Below, in pieces: positions 8,213 to 16,835 of a stretch of DNA of 64,000 bases. The translations under genes and the position numbers were made by a program. This DNA is from an uncultured Holdemanella sp. Lineage in GTDB: Bacteria > Bacillota_I > Bacilli_A > Erysipelotrichales > Erysipelotrichaceae. Under the pieces are notes generated by a model. The model worked only from the letters and a program-made list of their open reading frames with translations, was not told where the DNA came from and searched no databases. Location of the stretch: contig NZ_CAKVJB010000006.1 in NCBI RefSeq assembly GCF_934754935.1, forward strand, positions 1-64,000, written 5' to 3'. Positions within the stretch are counted from its first letter, which is position 1. Each line of letters starts with the position of its first letter.

Positions 8213-9304
8213 CTAATCAATTCTATTTTCTGTTTCTAAATCAAAGAAATGTACTTTTGATAAATCCATAGTCAACTTAATTGTTGTATGTGCTTCTGGC
8301 TCTAAACGAGAATTGACTTTCGCACACATTTTTTGCCCATTTAAAGAACCATGCAAAATATATTCATGACCTAATAATTCAGCTACTTCGATTTCAAAAT
8401 CAAATAATGCACTTGGATATGTATCCGCAACAATACCTTCTCCATGTAAATCTTCTGGACGAATACCCATGATGATTTCCTTACCTTGATAGCTAGAAAG
8501 TTTTTCTCGATACATCAAAGGAATATCGATCTTCATATCATTCACAATAAAGAATCCATCTTGATATGTACCTTTAATAAAGTTTGTAGCTGGAGCACCT
8601 AAAAATCCTGCCACAAATAGATTTGCGGGATTATTATAAATTTCTTTAGGTGTTCCAATCTGTTGAATATATCCACCCTTCATCACAACAATACGATCGG
8701 CCATCGTCATAGCTTCTGTTTGATCGTGTGTTACATAAATTGTCGTTGCTCCAATTCTTTCATGAAGTTGAATGATTTCAGAACGCATTTGAACACGTAA
8801 TTTTGCATCCAAGTTTGATAATGGCTCATCCATCAAGAATACTTTCGCATTACGCACAATGGCACGTCCCAAGGCAACACGTTGTCTTTGTCCACCAGAT
8901 AAAGCTTTTGGTTTACGATCCAAATAAGGCTCGATTTCCAAAATACGCGCTGCTTCATGTACACGCTTATCAATTTCTTCCTTACTATATTTACGAAGTT
9001 TTAAACCAAAAGCCATATTCTCATATACACTCATATGTGGATATAAGGCATAAGATTGGAATACCATCGCAATATCACGATCCTTTGGTTCTACATCATT
9101 CATTCTTTTTCCATCAATATAGAAATCGCCGGCACTAATCTCTTCTAGACCCGCAATCATACGAAGTGTTGTAGACTTACCACAACCACTAGGTCCTACA
9201 AATACAATAAACTCTTTATCTTTTACATCTAAATTAAAGTCAAATACAGCTTGAACATTGTTGTCATATATTTTATCAACATGCTGCAAAGATAATTCTG
9301 CCAT
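8213..9304 (-). CDS. msmX: Sugar ABC transporter ATPase, MsmX/UgpC type
   Basis: Energises import of oligosaccharides. Walker A GPSGCGKST lies at residues 37-45, the Q-loop at VFQSYALYPH, the signature LSGGQ at 135-139, and Walker B with DEPLSNLDAKL at about 155-169. The C-terminal ~120 residues form the TOBE regulatory domain usual in the MalK/MsmX group. It is 363 residues long. It lies between the permease block and the phosphorylase, so it probably serves this importer. MsmX-type ATPases in firmicutes often energise several importers. Confidence 0.93.
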   Translation of the reverse strand: MAELSLQHVDKIYDNNVQAVFDFNLDVKDKEFIVFVGPSGCGKSTTLRMIAGLEEISAGDFYIDGKRMNDVEPKDRDIAMVFQSYALYPHMSVYENMAFGLKLRKYSKEEIDKRVHEAARILEIEPYLDRKPKALSGGQRQRVALGRAIVRNAKVFLMDEPLSNLDAKLRVQMRSEIIQLHERIGATTIYVTHDQTEAMTMADRIVVMKGGYIQQIGTPKEIYNNPANLFVAGFLGAPATNFIKGTYQDGFFIVNDMKIDIPLMYREKLSSYQGKEIIMGIRPEDLHGEGIVADTYPSALFDFEIEVAELLGHEYILHGSLNGQKMCAKVNSRLEPEAHTTIKLTMDLSKVHFFDLETENRID

Positions 9305-9315
9305 ACTTCATCCTC

Positions 9316-9489
9316 CTATTTATGTTTCTTGTTGTATAAAAACAACAATGTAAGTAAACCCGTCAATCCAACAATTTCAATCATTAAATTGCGAACACTC
9401 ACTGTCTTTTGTGCCCAAATGATTAACCCTAAAAACACAAAGAATAAAATAATCATAATTATATTCATTACTTTATTATCATCTCTCAT
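9316..9489 (-). CDS. Tiny two-helix membrane protein in a sugar ABC operon
   Basis: A 57-residue protein with two hydrophobic segments and a basic tail (LLFLYNKKHK). AAGAGGTG stands six bases before the ATG at 9489; an upstream in-frame GTG overlaps that site and is less likely. Small proteins of this shape occur beside carbohydrate ABC transporters; from memory this resembles the DUF6903 group, which I could not verify. It may be an accessory subunit of the importer. No function is known. Confidence 0.72.
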   Translation of the reverse strand: MRDDNKVMNIIMIILFFVFLGLIIWAQKTVSVRNLMIEIVGLTGLLTLLFLYNKKHK

Positions 9490-9501
9490 ACTAGACACCT
9501 C

Positions 9502-10362
9502 TTACTCTTTCATTCCACCAATGCTCATACCTTGTGTAATCTTCTTTTGAACACAAATATAAAGAATCAGTGTTGGAATCATAACAATTACCAAGCCAGC
9601 ATACATAACACCAAAATTCGCTTGTGATTTTGCATCAGCCATCAAGTATTTAACGCCCACCGCCAATGTCGCATTTTCTTTATCCATAAATGTAAATGCG
9701 ATAATATATTCATTCCAGAATGCTAAAAACTGAAATAAAATGACTGTAATAATACTTGGTCTTGCCATGGGAATCATGATCTTTGTCATCGTTTTGAAAT
9801 AGCCACAACCATCAATGCGAGCTGCTTCTTCATAAGCCTTTGGTAAAGTCTTAAAATAACCCGTCAACAAATAGATTGTGAACGGCAAAGCGGTTGCCGC
9901 ATATACGACAGATAACCAGAATTTACTATTTAAGAAAAAATCAAATCCAAGTTTAATATCCGCATTAAATAACATCAAGAAAATGGGTAATACAATATAG
10001 TTTACATTTACGAATAGTCCAGCCATGAAAAGTCCATTAAAAAATTTCTTTCCAACAAAATCAAATCGTGCCAAAACATACGATGCAGGAAGAGCAACCA
10101 CCAATAGAATCACTAACGATAGTGCAGTAACGATGATTGTATTTAATAAATAATCACCCATTCTTGCCTTCACAAAGGCATCCGCAAAGTTTGACCATAA
10201 TATTTGTTTTGGTAAATCAAATGGATTTCCACTAACAAGTTCCAATTGTGATTTTAATGATGCTAAAAACACCCAAACAATAGGTACAATAATAGAAATT
10301 GCCAACGTGATTAGTGCAACATAGACAAAGATTTTATATAAAGGAAAATTACGCTTCTTCAT
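9502..10362 (-). CDS. Sugar ABC transporter permease, MalG type
   Basis: A 286-residue membrane protein with about six helices. It has the EAA loop EEAARIDGCGYFKTMTKIMIPMARP, which docks onto the ATPase. It forms a heterodimer with the permease encoded just upstream. Gene order and family argue for a disaccharide importer (CUT1). The GH112 enzyme in the same operon suggests galacto-N-biose or lacto-N-biose as cargo. Confidence 0.9.
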   Translation of the reverse strand: MKKRNFPLYKIFVYVALITLAISIIVPIVWVFLASLKSQLELVSGNPFDLPKQILWSNFADAFVKARMGDYLLNTIIVTALSLVILLVVALPASYVLARFDFVGKKFFNGLFMAGLFVNVNYIVLPIFLMLFNADIKLGFDFFLNSKFWLSVVYAATALPFTIYLLTGYFKTLPKAYEEAARIDGCGYFKTMTKIMIPMARPSIITVILFQFLAFWNEYIIAFTFMDKENATLAVGVKYLMADAKSQANFGVMYAGLVIVMIPTLILYICVQKKITQGMSIGGMKE

Positions 10363-10373
10363 ATCTCATCCTC

Positions 10374-11255
10374 CTAATACTGTAATACATCACGTTCAGT
10401 GACTTTATTAATGATAGCCGATAACGCAAATGAGAATACGAAGATACATACTCCAACGGCCATACCAAATCCGTATTTACCGGCAAACGCATTGTTATAC
10501 ATATAGTTCAATGCCACTTCACTTCCTAGATTTCCTTCACTTGTCAATTGTACAAACATAAATGATAAGTTGATTGTAGAAATCACGAAGAAAGTCAAAG
10601 TTGTACGAATGTTATCCCAAATCAAAGGCAAAGTAATCATAAAGAATTGTCTTACTTTACTAGCCCCTTCAAGACTAGCTGCCTCATATAAATTTTCGGG
10701 AATACTTGTCATACTTGACATATACATAACCATATAGTATCCAATAGCCTGCCAAACCAATGCACCAATGATTGAATAGTTGATAATAGCCGGATTTCCC
10801 ATCCATTGTCTTTGTAAAGATTCTAGACCGATCATCCCCAAGAATGAATTTAAAATACCATTGGTTGGTTGATAAATAGCTGAGAAAATTCCCGCAATAA
10901 CAACGATACTTAAAATATTTGGAATATAGAATATAATGCGGAAGAAATTCTTTCCTACAAATTCTTCACGAGTTAATAATGTCGCAAATAAGACCGCCAA
11001 CACCAAAGTGATGATTGTGATCAATACGACATACAAAATTGTATTTTGCATAGCCTCAATAAAGCGCATGTCGTTAAAAAGAACCTTGAAGTTGAAGAAT
11101 CCCGCAAAAGTGGCATCACTTACGAAATTGCTCTTTTTAAAGAATGCCGTCTTAAATACATCAATCGTTGGAATGACCATAAAAATGACCACTAAAATAA
11201 CGGCTGGTGCAAGACACGCAAATACAAATCGATTTTGTGCTTTCTTTTTATTCAT
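10374..11255 (-). CDS. Sugar ABC transporter permease, MalF type
   Basis: A 293-residue membrane protein, first permease of the operon. The EAA loop reads YEAASLEGASKVRQFFMITLPLI. A cytoplasmic basic N-terminus (MNKKKAQNRF) precedes the first helix. It partners the MalG-type permease eleven bases downstream. A strong hairpin separates it from the binding-protein gene, so it is probably expressed below that gene. Confidence 0.9.
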   Translation of the reverse strand: MNKKKAQNRFVFACLAPAVILVVIFMVIPTIDVFKTAFFKKSNFVSDATFAGFFNFKVLFNDMRFIEAMQNTILYVVLITIITLVLAVLFATLLTREEFVGKNFFRIIFYIPNILSIVVIAGIFSAIYQPTNGILNSFLGMIGLESLQRQWMGNPAIINYSIIGALVWQAIGYYMVMYMSSMTSIPENLYEAASLEGASKVRQFFMITLPLIWDNIRTTLTFFVISTINLSFMFVQLTSEGNLGSEVALNYMYNNAFAGKYGFGMAVGVCIFVFSFALSAIINKVTERDVLQY

Positions 11256-11276
11256 GAGTACCTCCCCCTCTTTGAA

Positions 11277-11308
11277 AAAGCGACGAGCAACAATATGCTC
11301 ATCGCTTT
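11277..11308 (-). terminator. Hairpin between binding-protein and permease genes
   Basis: A 13-bp stem with one G-U pair and a six-base loop, followed on the minus strand by five T residues. It sits within the operon, so it more likely acts as a partial terminator or mRNA 3' stabiliser that raises binding-protein yield over permeases, as in the malE-malF interval. Confidence 0.7.
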
Positions 11309-11316
11309 ATGTTTTA

Positions 11317-12645
11317 CTATTCAGTTACGGCTTTATTTTTTGATAATTTAGCCCAAGCATCTGATAATTTAGCTTGATAATCTTTTGCAGTTAATTCACC
11401 AGTTGCTAAAGAGTCAATTGAACCAAATACTGTAGCAGCACGGTCGAAATCTGGTAAGTTATCTGTGTTGTAAGGAGCAAATGCACCTAAAGCTGCAGAA
11501 GCATTGTCATATACTGAGAAGAATTCTTTTGTATATCCATCTTCCATAGCTGCAATTGTATCCGACATAGTTTTTGTTGGAACAATATTTCCACCTTCAG
11601 CCATGATCTTAACACCTTCTTCAGAATAGATAAACTTCAAGAACGCTTTCGCATCATCTACGTTTTTAGCTTGTGCAGGAATCCATACTTGTTCAGTCAT
11701 AGATCCAACAAAACGTTCACCATCTTTTTCTAATGCAGGTAATGGAAGTAATCCCCAGTGATAATCTTCAGGAGTTGTATCTGCCATTTCATTCACTACC
11801 CAGTCACCATTAGGCATGAATAATGCTTTTCCATCAATAACTGCCTGTTGGTTCATTGTGAATCCATCTTTCGCATTCGCATTTGATACTGTATCCGAAT
11901 ATAAATAATCAGGACTTACTAATTTAGTTAAAATATCGATAGTTTGTTTAGCACCATCTGTATTCCAAGCATCCTTGTCATAATTTAATACGTTAGATAA
12001 TAATTCTTCTCCACCAGTTTCTTTCAACAATGCATTTAATGTATTATCAAAGTAACCATTTGTTGGATATGTAAATAATGAAATACCATCTTGTTTTGCT
12101 TGATCACCTAAAGCCCAGAATTCTTCCCAAGTTGTTGGAAGATCATATTTCTTTCCTTCACCAACTAATTCCGTATTATAGAAGAATCCAGCAGGAGTTG
12201 TCTTAAGTGGCATCAAATAAGATTTACCATCACCATAATATTGTACGATACTACTATTCGCATAGTTTTCATCCATACCTACTTCTTCAACAACATCTGA
12301 AATATCCAATACTTCATGTGTATTTAATTGAGTTTCTGTATATCCAGAAGGCTGTCCTAAATTGTAGTAAACAACATCTGAATATTCACCCTTCGCATTT
12401 TCTTTATTTAATACGTCAGGCAATTCTTTTTCAAAACGCAATTGAACATCTACATCTGGATTTGCTTTTTCGAAAGCTTCAGCCAATTTTGTAAATACTT
12501 CTTCACCATTTCCACCAGAGAAAGAATCGAATTTTAATACTCTCTTATCTCCAGAATCTGAATTTTCAGCTGGTTTACTTGAACATCCTGCTAACATTGA
12601 AGCAGCCATCGCAAATGATAAGCCAGCAGTTATAACTTTTTTCAT
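11317..12645 (-). CDS. Sugar ABC transporter substrate-binding lipoprotein
   Basis: The N-terminus has a lipoprotein signal peptide ending LAGC, so Cys21 is the lipidated residue and the protein is anchored outside the membrane. The 442-residue body is a family 1 extracellular solute-binding protein: FSGGNGEEVFTKLAEAFEKANPDVDVQL near the front and GGNIVPTKT near the end. As first gene of the operon, with GAGGGAGG before its ATG, it should be the most abundant product. A disaccharide ligand is inferred from the phosphorylase, not from binding-site residues. Confidence 0.92.
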   Translation of the reverse strand: MKKVITAGLSFAMAASMLAGCSSKPAENSDSGDKRVLKFDSFSGGNGEEVFTKLAEAFEKANPDVDVQLRFEKELPDVLNKENAKGEYSDVVYYNLGQPSGYTETQLNTHEVLDISDVVEEVGMDENYANSSIVQYYGDGKSYLMPLKTTPAGFFYNTELVGEGKKYDLPTTWEEFWALGDQAKQDGISLFTYPTNGYFDNTLNALLKETGGEELLSNVLNYDKDAWNTDGAKQTIDILTKLVSPDYLYSDTVSNANAKDGFTMNQQAVIDGKALFMPNGDWVVNEMADTTPEDYHWGLLPLPALEKDGERFVGSMTEQVWIPAQAKNVDDAKAFLKFIYSEEGVKIMAEGGNIVPTKTMSDTIAAMEDGYTKEFFSVYDNASAALGAFAPYNTDNLPDFDRAATVFGSIDSLATGELTAKDYQAKLSDAWAKLSKNKAVTE

Positions 12646-12691
12646 ACTTTACCTCCCTCATAAATTCGTATGAACCTCTTTTGACAATCCA

Positions 12692-12720
12692 AGTATAACT
12701 TATTTGTAAGCGCTTTATCA
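12692..12720 (-). promoter_or_regulatory. Predicted promoter of the sugar importer operon
   Basis: On the minus strand TATACT (12692-12697) is a plausible -10. The -35 region is poor (ATGATA/GATAAA) and overlaps the cre-like box. A weak -35 fits a promoter that needs an activator, such as the divergent AraC-type protein. Confidence 0.4.
12705..12718. promoter_or_regulatory. cre-like operator (CcpA box)
   Basis: TGTAAGCGCTTTAT matches the firmicute cre consensus TGWAARCGYTWNCW at 13 of 14 positions. It overlaps the -35 and spacer of the importer promoter, where CcpA would block transcription when preferred sugars are present. Confidence 0.5.
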
Positions 12721-12777
12721 TAAAAATATAGCTCGATATTTTAGATATATTGCGTTTTGATAAAATTGTGAACAAAA

Positions 12778-12806
12778 TTGATAAACAAACGAAAACATTA
12801 TATAAT
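12778..12806 (+). promoter_or_regulatory. Predicted promoter of the AraC-type gene
   Basis: TTGATA (12778-12783), 17-base spacer, TATAAT (12801-12806): near-consensus and 22 bases before the start codon. Confidence 0.68.
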
Positions 12807-12827
12807 CATATAAAAAGAGGTGTTTTT

Positions 12828-13661
12828 ATGAGTACACAACGCTTTCAAATTGACCAAGTCGATTTCAATAAAGCTAGACCAAAGCTTTTATATATAACTG
12901 AATCTAAGTTTGATCACGAATGGAATTCCACTCTGCATACACACTTATATACAGAAATATTCTATGTAACTAAAGGTCATGGACTACTAAGTCTAGATAA
13001 TAAAAACTATCCTGTCAAAGAAGACGATCTAGTTATTGTCAATCCTTTAGTTTCTCATACAGAACGTGGTATTGAAAATGTAAACTTCGAATATATCGTC
13101 ATGGGAATTGAAGGTGTCACATTCTTTTCCAAGGAAGAAGATGAAGAACAAGGTTGCAGCATTGCCAATTATTATGAATATAAACATGAAGTTTTATTCT
13201 ATTTAAAAACAATCCTTTTGGAAGTAAAGGCAAAAGATGTAGAATACCAATCTCTTTGTCAAAATTTACTTGAAGTTTTATTGATCAACCTAATGCGAAG
13301 GGCCAATATTAACTTGAAGTCTTCACCAATCAACAAAGCCAATAAAGATTGTGTCTTTATTGAAAAATATATTGATGCACACTTTAAAGAAGATCTTACA
13401 TTAGATACATTAAGTGAATTAACTTTCTTAAATAAATACCATATTGTACATGCCTTCAAACAATATAAAGGAATTTCTCCCATTAACTACATGATTCAAA
13501 AACGTTTGGATGAAGCTAAACTTTTGTTGTCTACAACCAACCTACAAATCTCAGAAATCGCATATATTGTTGGTTTCACAAGTCAATCCTATTTTGCCCA
13601 AGCCTTCAAAAAAGCCACAAACATGTCTCCCTTACAATATCGTAAAGACAATAGCCATTAA
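12828..13661 (+). CDS. AraC-family transcriptional regulator with cupin sensor
   Basis: A 277-residue regulator. The N-terminal half is a cupin-like ligand domain (HTHLYTEIFYVTKGHGLLSL, then DLVIVNPLVSHTE). The C-terminal ~100 residues hold two helix-turn-helix motifs (DLTLDTLSELTFLNKYHIVHAFKQYKGISP and ISEIAYIVGFTSQSYFAQAFKK). I start at the ATG at 12828 with AAGAGGTG upstream; the longer frame from a TTG at 12750 would run through the promoter. It is divergent from the importer operon and very probably controls it. Confidence 0.9.
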   Translation: MSTQRFQIDQVDFNKARPKLLYITESKFDHEWNSTLHTHLYTEIFYVTKGHGLLSLDNKNYPVKEDDLVIVNPLVSHTERGIENVNFEYIVMGIEGVTFFSKEEDEEQGCSIANYYEYKHEVLFYLKTILLEVKAKDVEYQSLCQNLLEVLLINLMRRANINLKSSPINKANKDCVFIEKYIDAHFKEDLTLDTLSELTFLNKYHIVHAFKQYKGISPINYMIQKRLDEAKLLLSTTNLQISEIAYIVGFTSQSYFAQAFKKATNMSPLQYRKDNSH

Positions 13662-13676
13662 TATGAGGTAAAGAAT

Positions 13677-13862
13677 ATGAACAAACAAGACAATGATGAA
13701 TTACTCAATCAAGGCCTAACGCAAAAAGAAATAAACGATTTAACACAAAAAGGCTTCACCAAAGAAGAAATGCTACAAGCTAAAGAATATGACAAAGAAA
13801 TCAAGAAAGGATCGAATTTCATTTCGTGGCTCGTTGATTTGATTACTTGGTTTATATCTTAA
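13677..13862 (+). CDS. Small protein with short helical repeats, 61 aa
   Basis: Not recognised. The first half is charged and has two similar turns, GLTQKEINDLTQKGFTKEE, resembling short helical repeats. The last 15 residues (FISWLVDLITWFIS) are hydrophobic and could anchor the protein in the membrane. AGGTAAAG precedes the ATG fifteen bases after the AraC-type gene, so the two probably share a transcript, ended by the terminator that follows. Confidence 0.6.
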   Translation: MNKQDNDELLNQGLTQKEINDLTQKGFTKEEMLQAKEYDKEIKKGSNFISWLVDLITWFIS

Positions 13863-13897
13863 AAGAACAATGATTTTTTATAATCACTGTTCTTTTT
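13861..13897. terminator. Bidirectional terminator
   Basis: AAAAGAACAATGATT pairs with AATCACTGTTCTTTT across a short loop, with one mismatch. It has A-runs and T-runs on the outer sides, serving the AraC transcript on the plus strand and the GGDEF end of the long minus-strand operon. The GGDEF stop codon lies in the right arm. Confidence 0.75.
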
Positions 13898-14966
13898 CTT
13901 TATTCTTCTTTTTATTTACATACATATTTTGATCCGCCAAATCCTTAACACTCACAATATCTCCTGTCAACAATAAAGCAGAACCATAAGCTACCGAAGG
14001 TAAATATTTATATTTTCTTTGTTTGGATTTCATCAACTGATCAAACTGTATAGAACAAGATTCTTCATTCCGACAATTCTTTAGTAATACACAAAACTCG
14101 TCGCCACCAATTCTGTAACAAAATCCATATTTAGCATAGGCCTTTTTGATACAATCTGCAATGATGCTTAAACATTGATCTCCTTTGACATGTCCATATA
14201 TATCATTGACATGCTTAAAATCATTCACATCAAACACGATCAACATCCCATTTGTATAATTCATTTCATGACTACGATTCAAGAAACTATTCTGATTCAA
14301 TAATCCGGTTAAACTATCGAGTTGATTCCACATTTCATTACAATATATAAAATAAAGTACAGAAAGTAATGTGACACAAAGCCAACTCACATGCAGATTA
14401 GGAACCATGATTTGAATAATCGTTTCAACAATCAAGAAAATCATCAACGGATAAATCAAAGCCTTACTTCGATTTTGAAATTGCTTAGAAACTAAGATCG
14501 TAGATAAAGATAAATACAATATACCTACAAAATACGCAAAAATATAAATAAAGAAACAAGGTCCACGAGAATATATATTTTCTTTACTAACTGAAAATAC
14601 AAGCCCCGAAGGAATTGATATCGCAAGAAATAAAAGATAGATGATTTCGCATAAAATCGCAAGCTTTAATTCCCACCTTAACTTTGTCTTTCGATCCAAT
14701 ACATACACTAGACAGATACAAACGGATGGTGTAAGTCCAAACCCAAGATAATTCGATATAATATTTAACCAACGATATTTTATTGGTAAACCGTCCACTT
14801 TTAAAGTAATAACTTCTAATATAGAAATAAGCGCAATTAATATAAACGCAAAGAAAAAACCACGCTTTTGTTTCTCATTTAAAGATTCACTCAAGCGCGT
14901 CAAAACACACATGAAACAAAGCACAAAAAGATCAATTGTCGTTAAAACATAAAAATACCCATTCAT
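13884..14966 (-). CDS. Membrane-anchored diguanylate cyclase (GGDEF)
   Basis: About seven hydrophobic segments fill the first ~210 residues. A GGDEF domain follows: DSLTGLLNQNSF, FDVNDFKHVNDIYGH, and the intact active site YRIGGDEFCVLL. It should make cyclic di-GMP from two GTP. No RxxD inhibitory site is evident before GGDEF. I use the ATG at 14966, one base after the upstream stop (TAGTATG), instead of an in-frame start 45 bases earlier inside the neighbour. The N-terminal membrane part is not a recognised sensor. It is the last gene of the priA-thiN run. Confidence 0.88.
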   Translation of the reverse strand: MNGYFYVLTTIDLFVLCFMCVLTRLSESLNEKQKRGFFFAFILIALISILEVITLKVDGLPIKYRWLNIISNYLGFGLTPSVCICLVYVLDRKTKLRWELKLAILCEIIYLLFLAISIPSGLVFSVSKENIYSRGPCFFIYIFAYFVGILYLSLSTILVSKQFQNRSKALIYPLMIFLIVETIIQIMVPNLHVSWLCVTLLSVLYFIYCNEMWNQLDSLTGLLNQNSFLNRSHEMNYTNGMLIVFDVNDFKHVNDIYGHVKGDQCLSIIADCIKKAYAKYGFCYRIGGDEFCVLLKNCRNEESCSIQFDQLMKSKQRKYKYLPSVAYGSALLLTGDIVSVKDLADQNMYVNKKKNKEKEQ

Positions 14967-14967
14967 A

Positions 14968-16236
14968 CTATTGTTCCACCGTTTCTTTTGTATATATACA
15001 TCGAGATACAATTGGACTGTTCTTCTTTAAATATTCTTTTTGAAGCCAATCCAAATACGTTCCTGGACTAATGATGCCGCGCACACTCAATACATCCGCA
15101 CCCAATGTTCCTAAAACTAAATCCGTAAAAGAAGCACAATTATCGCCTAAAGCCCAATAAATATGGAATTTACCCCTCTTTACCTTATATAATTTAGCAC
15201 CCGTACGATAATGTAAGCGACTTGGATAATCCATTTCATACTCACTAAAACGATCATAGCCATCTTCTTTTTCTATTTTCGTATACCATCTGTATCCGTT
15301 TAAACGAATCTTTTCAATTTCCTTTTCAATCATTTCATTTTGTTGAGGCGTTGTATAAATACCATATTCAAAAATCGAATTATTCTCAGCCGAAATCATA
15401 TTCGGAATATATTTCTTTAATGGAACCGTAAAAAAGATGCCATCTCCAATTGTTTGATTCAAACGAAAGGAGTCACTATCATAATTTCCATAACTATATA
15501 CAATATTGTCAAACGCAAAACAAATGTGCCCTACCTTTTGAAACCCTTTAGGACCCAAATGCACAATCACTTTTAGACGAACAGGATCATCCATTTTATA
15601 CGTATTTAAATCCTCTGGTTTGCCTTCTTCTAAATAATGGTTAATACTCGCTAATGCAGCATCTGGCACAAAAGCACACATAAAAGCAGGAAGCGTAATT
15701 CTCACTTTACGTTTCCACTTATATTTCGTCAAAGGATTAATCCCCTCATACCCATCCCCTAAATAGCGTAAGCCTAGAATCATAAAATAGATTCCAAATG
15801 CCTGCATTAAAAGGTCAGTATGAAAATTTGGATTCAATAGAAGATAGAATCCAAATAAAATATAAATAATAGTAAACACAAAGTTAAAGAACTTCCCTTT
15901 AAAATGATTGATTTTATCAATCACAAGTTGGATAAAACAAGCCGAACCACAAAGAATACAATACCCACCAAAATTCACGCGCAAGATCCATTGTGGAATA
16001 TACCGAAAGTTCATTAAGAAAAACATAAACGCAATCGATAAGATGGAAAAGAAAAAGTCTTTGTTTTTTTTATTTTTAACAAAACGAATAAATAGAGTGA
16101 CTCCATTCACAAATAGAAACAGAATGGTAACGACTAAGATCCATGTGAAAACTCGATTTGGAATACATATCATGATAGCTCCTGCCACCATTAAAATCGT
16201 TCCAATCACAAAGTTCATAGCTACATCATAAAACAT
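14968..16236 (-). CDS. Membrane protein with C-terminal papain-like (permuted NlpC/P60-type) domain
   Basis: The first ~185 residues have paired short helices like HdeD/DUF308 proteins. The rest is soluble and looks like a lipid- or peptidoglycan-directed papain fold in permuted order. VGHICFAF would place the His early and GDNCASFTDLVLG the Cys late, as in permuted NlpC/P60 and LRAT-like families. I infer this from motif spacing only. Length is 422 residues. Its GGAGGTAG ribosome site contains the thiN stop codon, so translation is coupled. Substrate and side of the membrane are unknown. Confidence 0.6.
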   Translation of the reverse strand: MFYDVAMNFVIGTILMVAGAIMICIPNRVFTWILVVTILFLFVNGVTLFIRFVKNKKNKDFFFSILSIAFMFFLMNFRYIPQWILRVNFGGYCILCGSACFIQLVIDKINHFKGKFFNFVFTIIYILFGFYLLLNPNFHTDLLMQAFGIYFMILGLRYLGDGYEGINPLTKYKWKRKVRITLPAFMCAFVPDAALASINHYLEEGKPEDLNTYKMDDPVRLKVIVHLGPKGFQKVGHICFAFDNIVYSYGNYDSDSFRLNQTIGDGIFFTVPLKKYIPNMISAENNSIFEYGIYTTPQQNEMIEKEIEKIRLNGYRWYTKIEKEDGYDRFSEYEMDYPSRLHYRTGAKLYKVKRGKFHIYWALGDNCASFTDLVLGTLGADVLSVRGIISPGTYLDWLQKEYLKKNSPIVSRCIYTKETVEQ

Positions 16237-16239
16237 AGT

Positions 16240-16833
16240 CTACCTCCAATTGGATTGTACACAAAGAAAACGCCCTTCTTCGACACGAACAATGCCTTTA
16301 TCATTGACCAAAGAATTACTTGTTGTATAGATTTCCTCAATATGAATACGTCTAGATTGTAACGGATATAAAAATCCAGATAAAGATAATACCCCTTCTA
16401 TAATTGGATAAAATGATATATGTCGATACACATTATCAATTTCATATTCCCCTACATTCATAACGGATATCTTTTGATGTTCATCAATCAAAACTAAATT
16501 ATTAAAACGATACATTGCCAAACGAATATTGGCAATTGTATGATCGATTCTTCCTTGTATTCCACCATATAAATAGATCGTATCATAATCTTTGCACAAC
16601 CGAATCGCAAGTTCTGAATCCGTTTCATCTTTCATAATCGGATGTCTTTCTATTGGACACGTTATTCGTTTTAAATCTTCCTCATTCAAAGAATCAAAGT
16701 CTCCCACTGCCATTTTGATAGGAAGATTCTGATCTATAATCTTTAAGGCCCCAGCATCAACGCCAATATAATCACAATCATCAATTTTAGGTACAACATC
16801 AACGAGTGGTGTAATTAAAACAGCACAAGTCAT
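16240..16833 (-). CDS. thiN: Thiamine diphosphokinase
   Basis: Converts thiamine to thiamine diphosphate. The 197-residue protein shows CDYIGVDAGALKII, the MAVGDFDSL motif, the DETDSELAIRL stretch and GGIQGRIDHTIANI, all typical. It follows rpe by two bases in the conserved priA-to-thiN gene order. The product is the cofactor needed by the pyruvate:ferredoxin oxidoreductase encoded elsewhere in the window. Confidence 0.92.
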   Translation of the reverse strand: MTCAVLITPLVDVVPKIDDCDYIGVDAGALKIIDQNLPIKMAVGDFDSLNEEDLKRITCPIERHPIMKDETDSELAIRLCKDYDTIYLYGGIQGRIDHTIANIRLAMYRFNNLVLIDEHQKISVMNVGEYEIDNVYRHISFYPIIEGVLSLSGFLYPLQSRRIHIEEIYTTSNSLVNDKGIVRVEEGRFLCVQSNWR

Positions 16834-16835
16834 AT

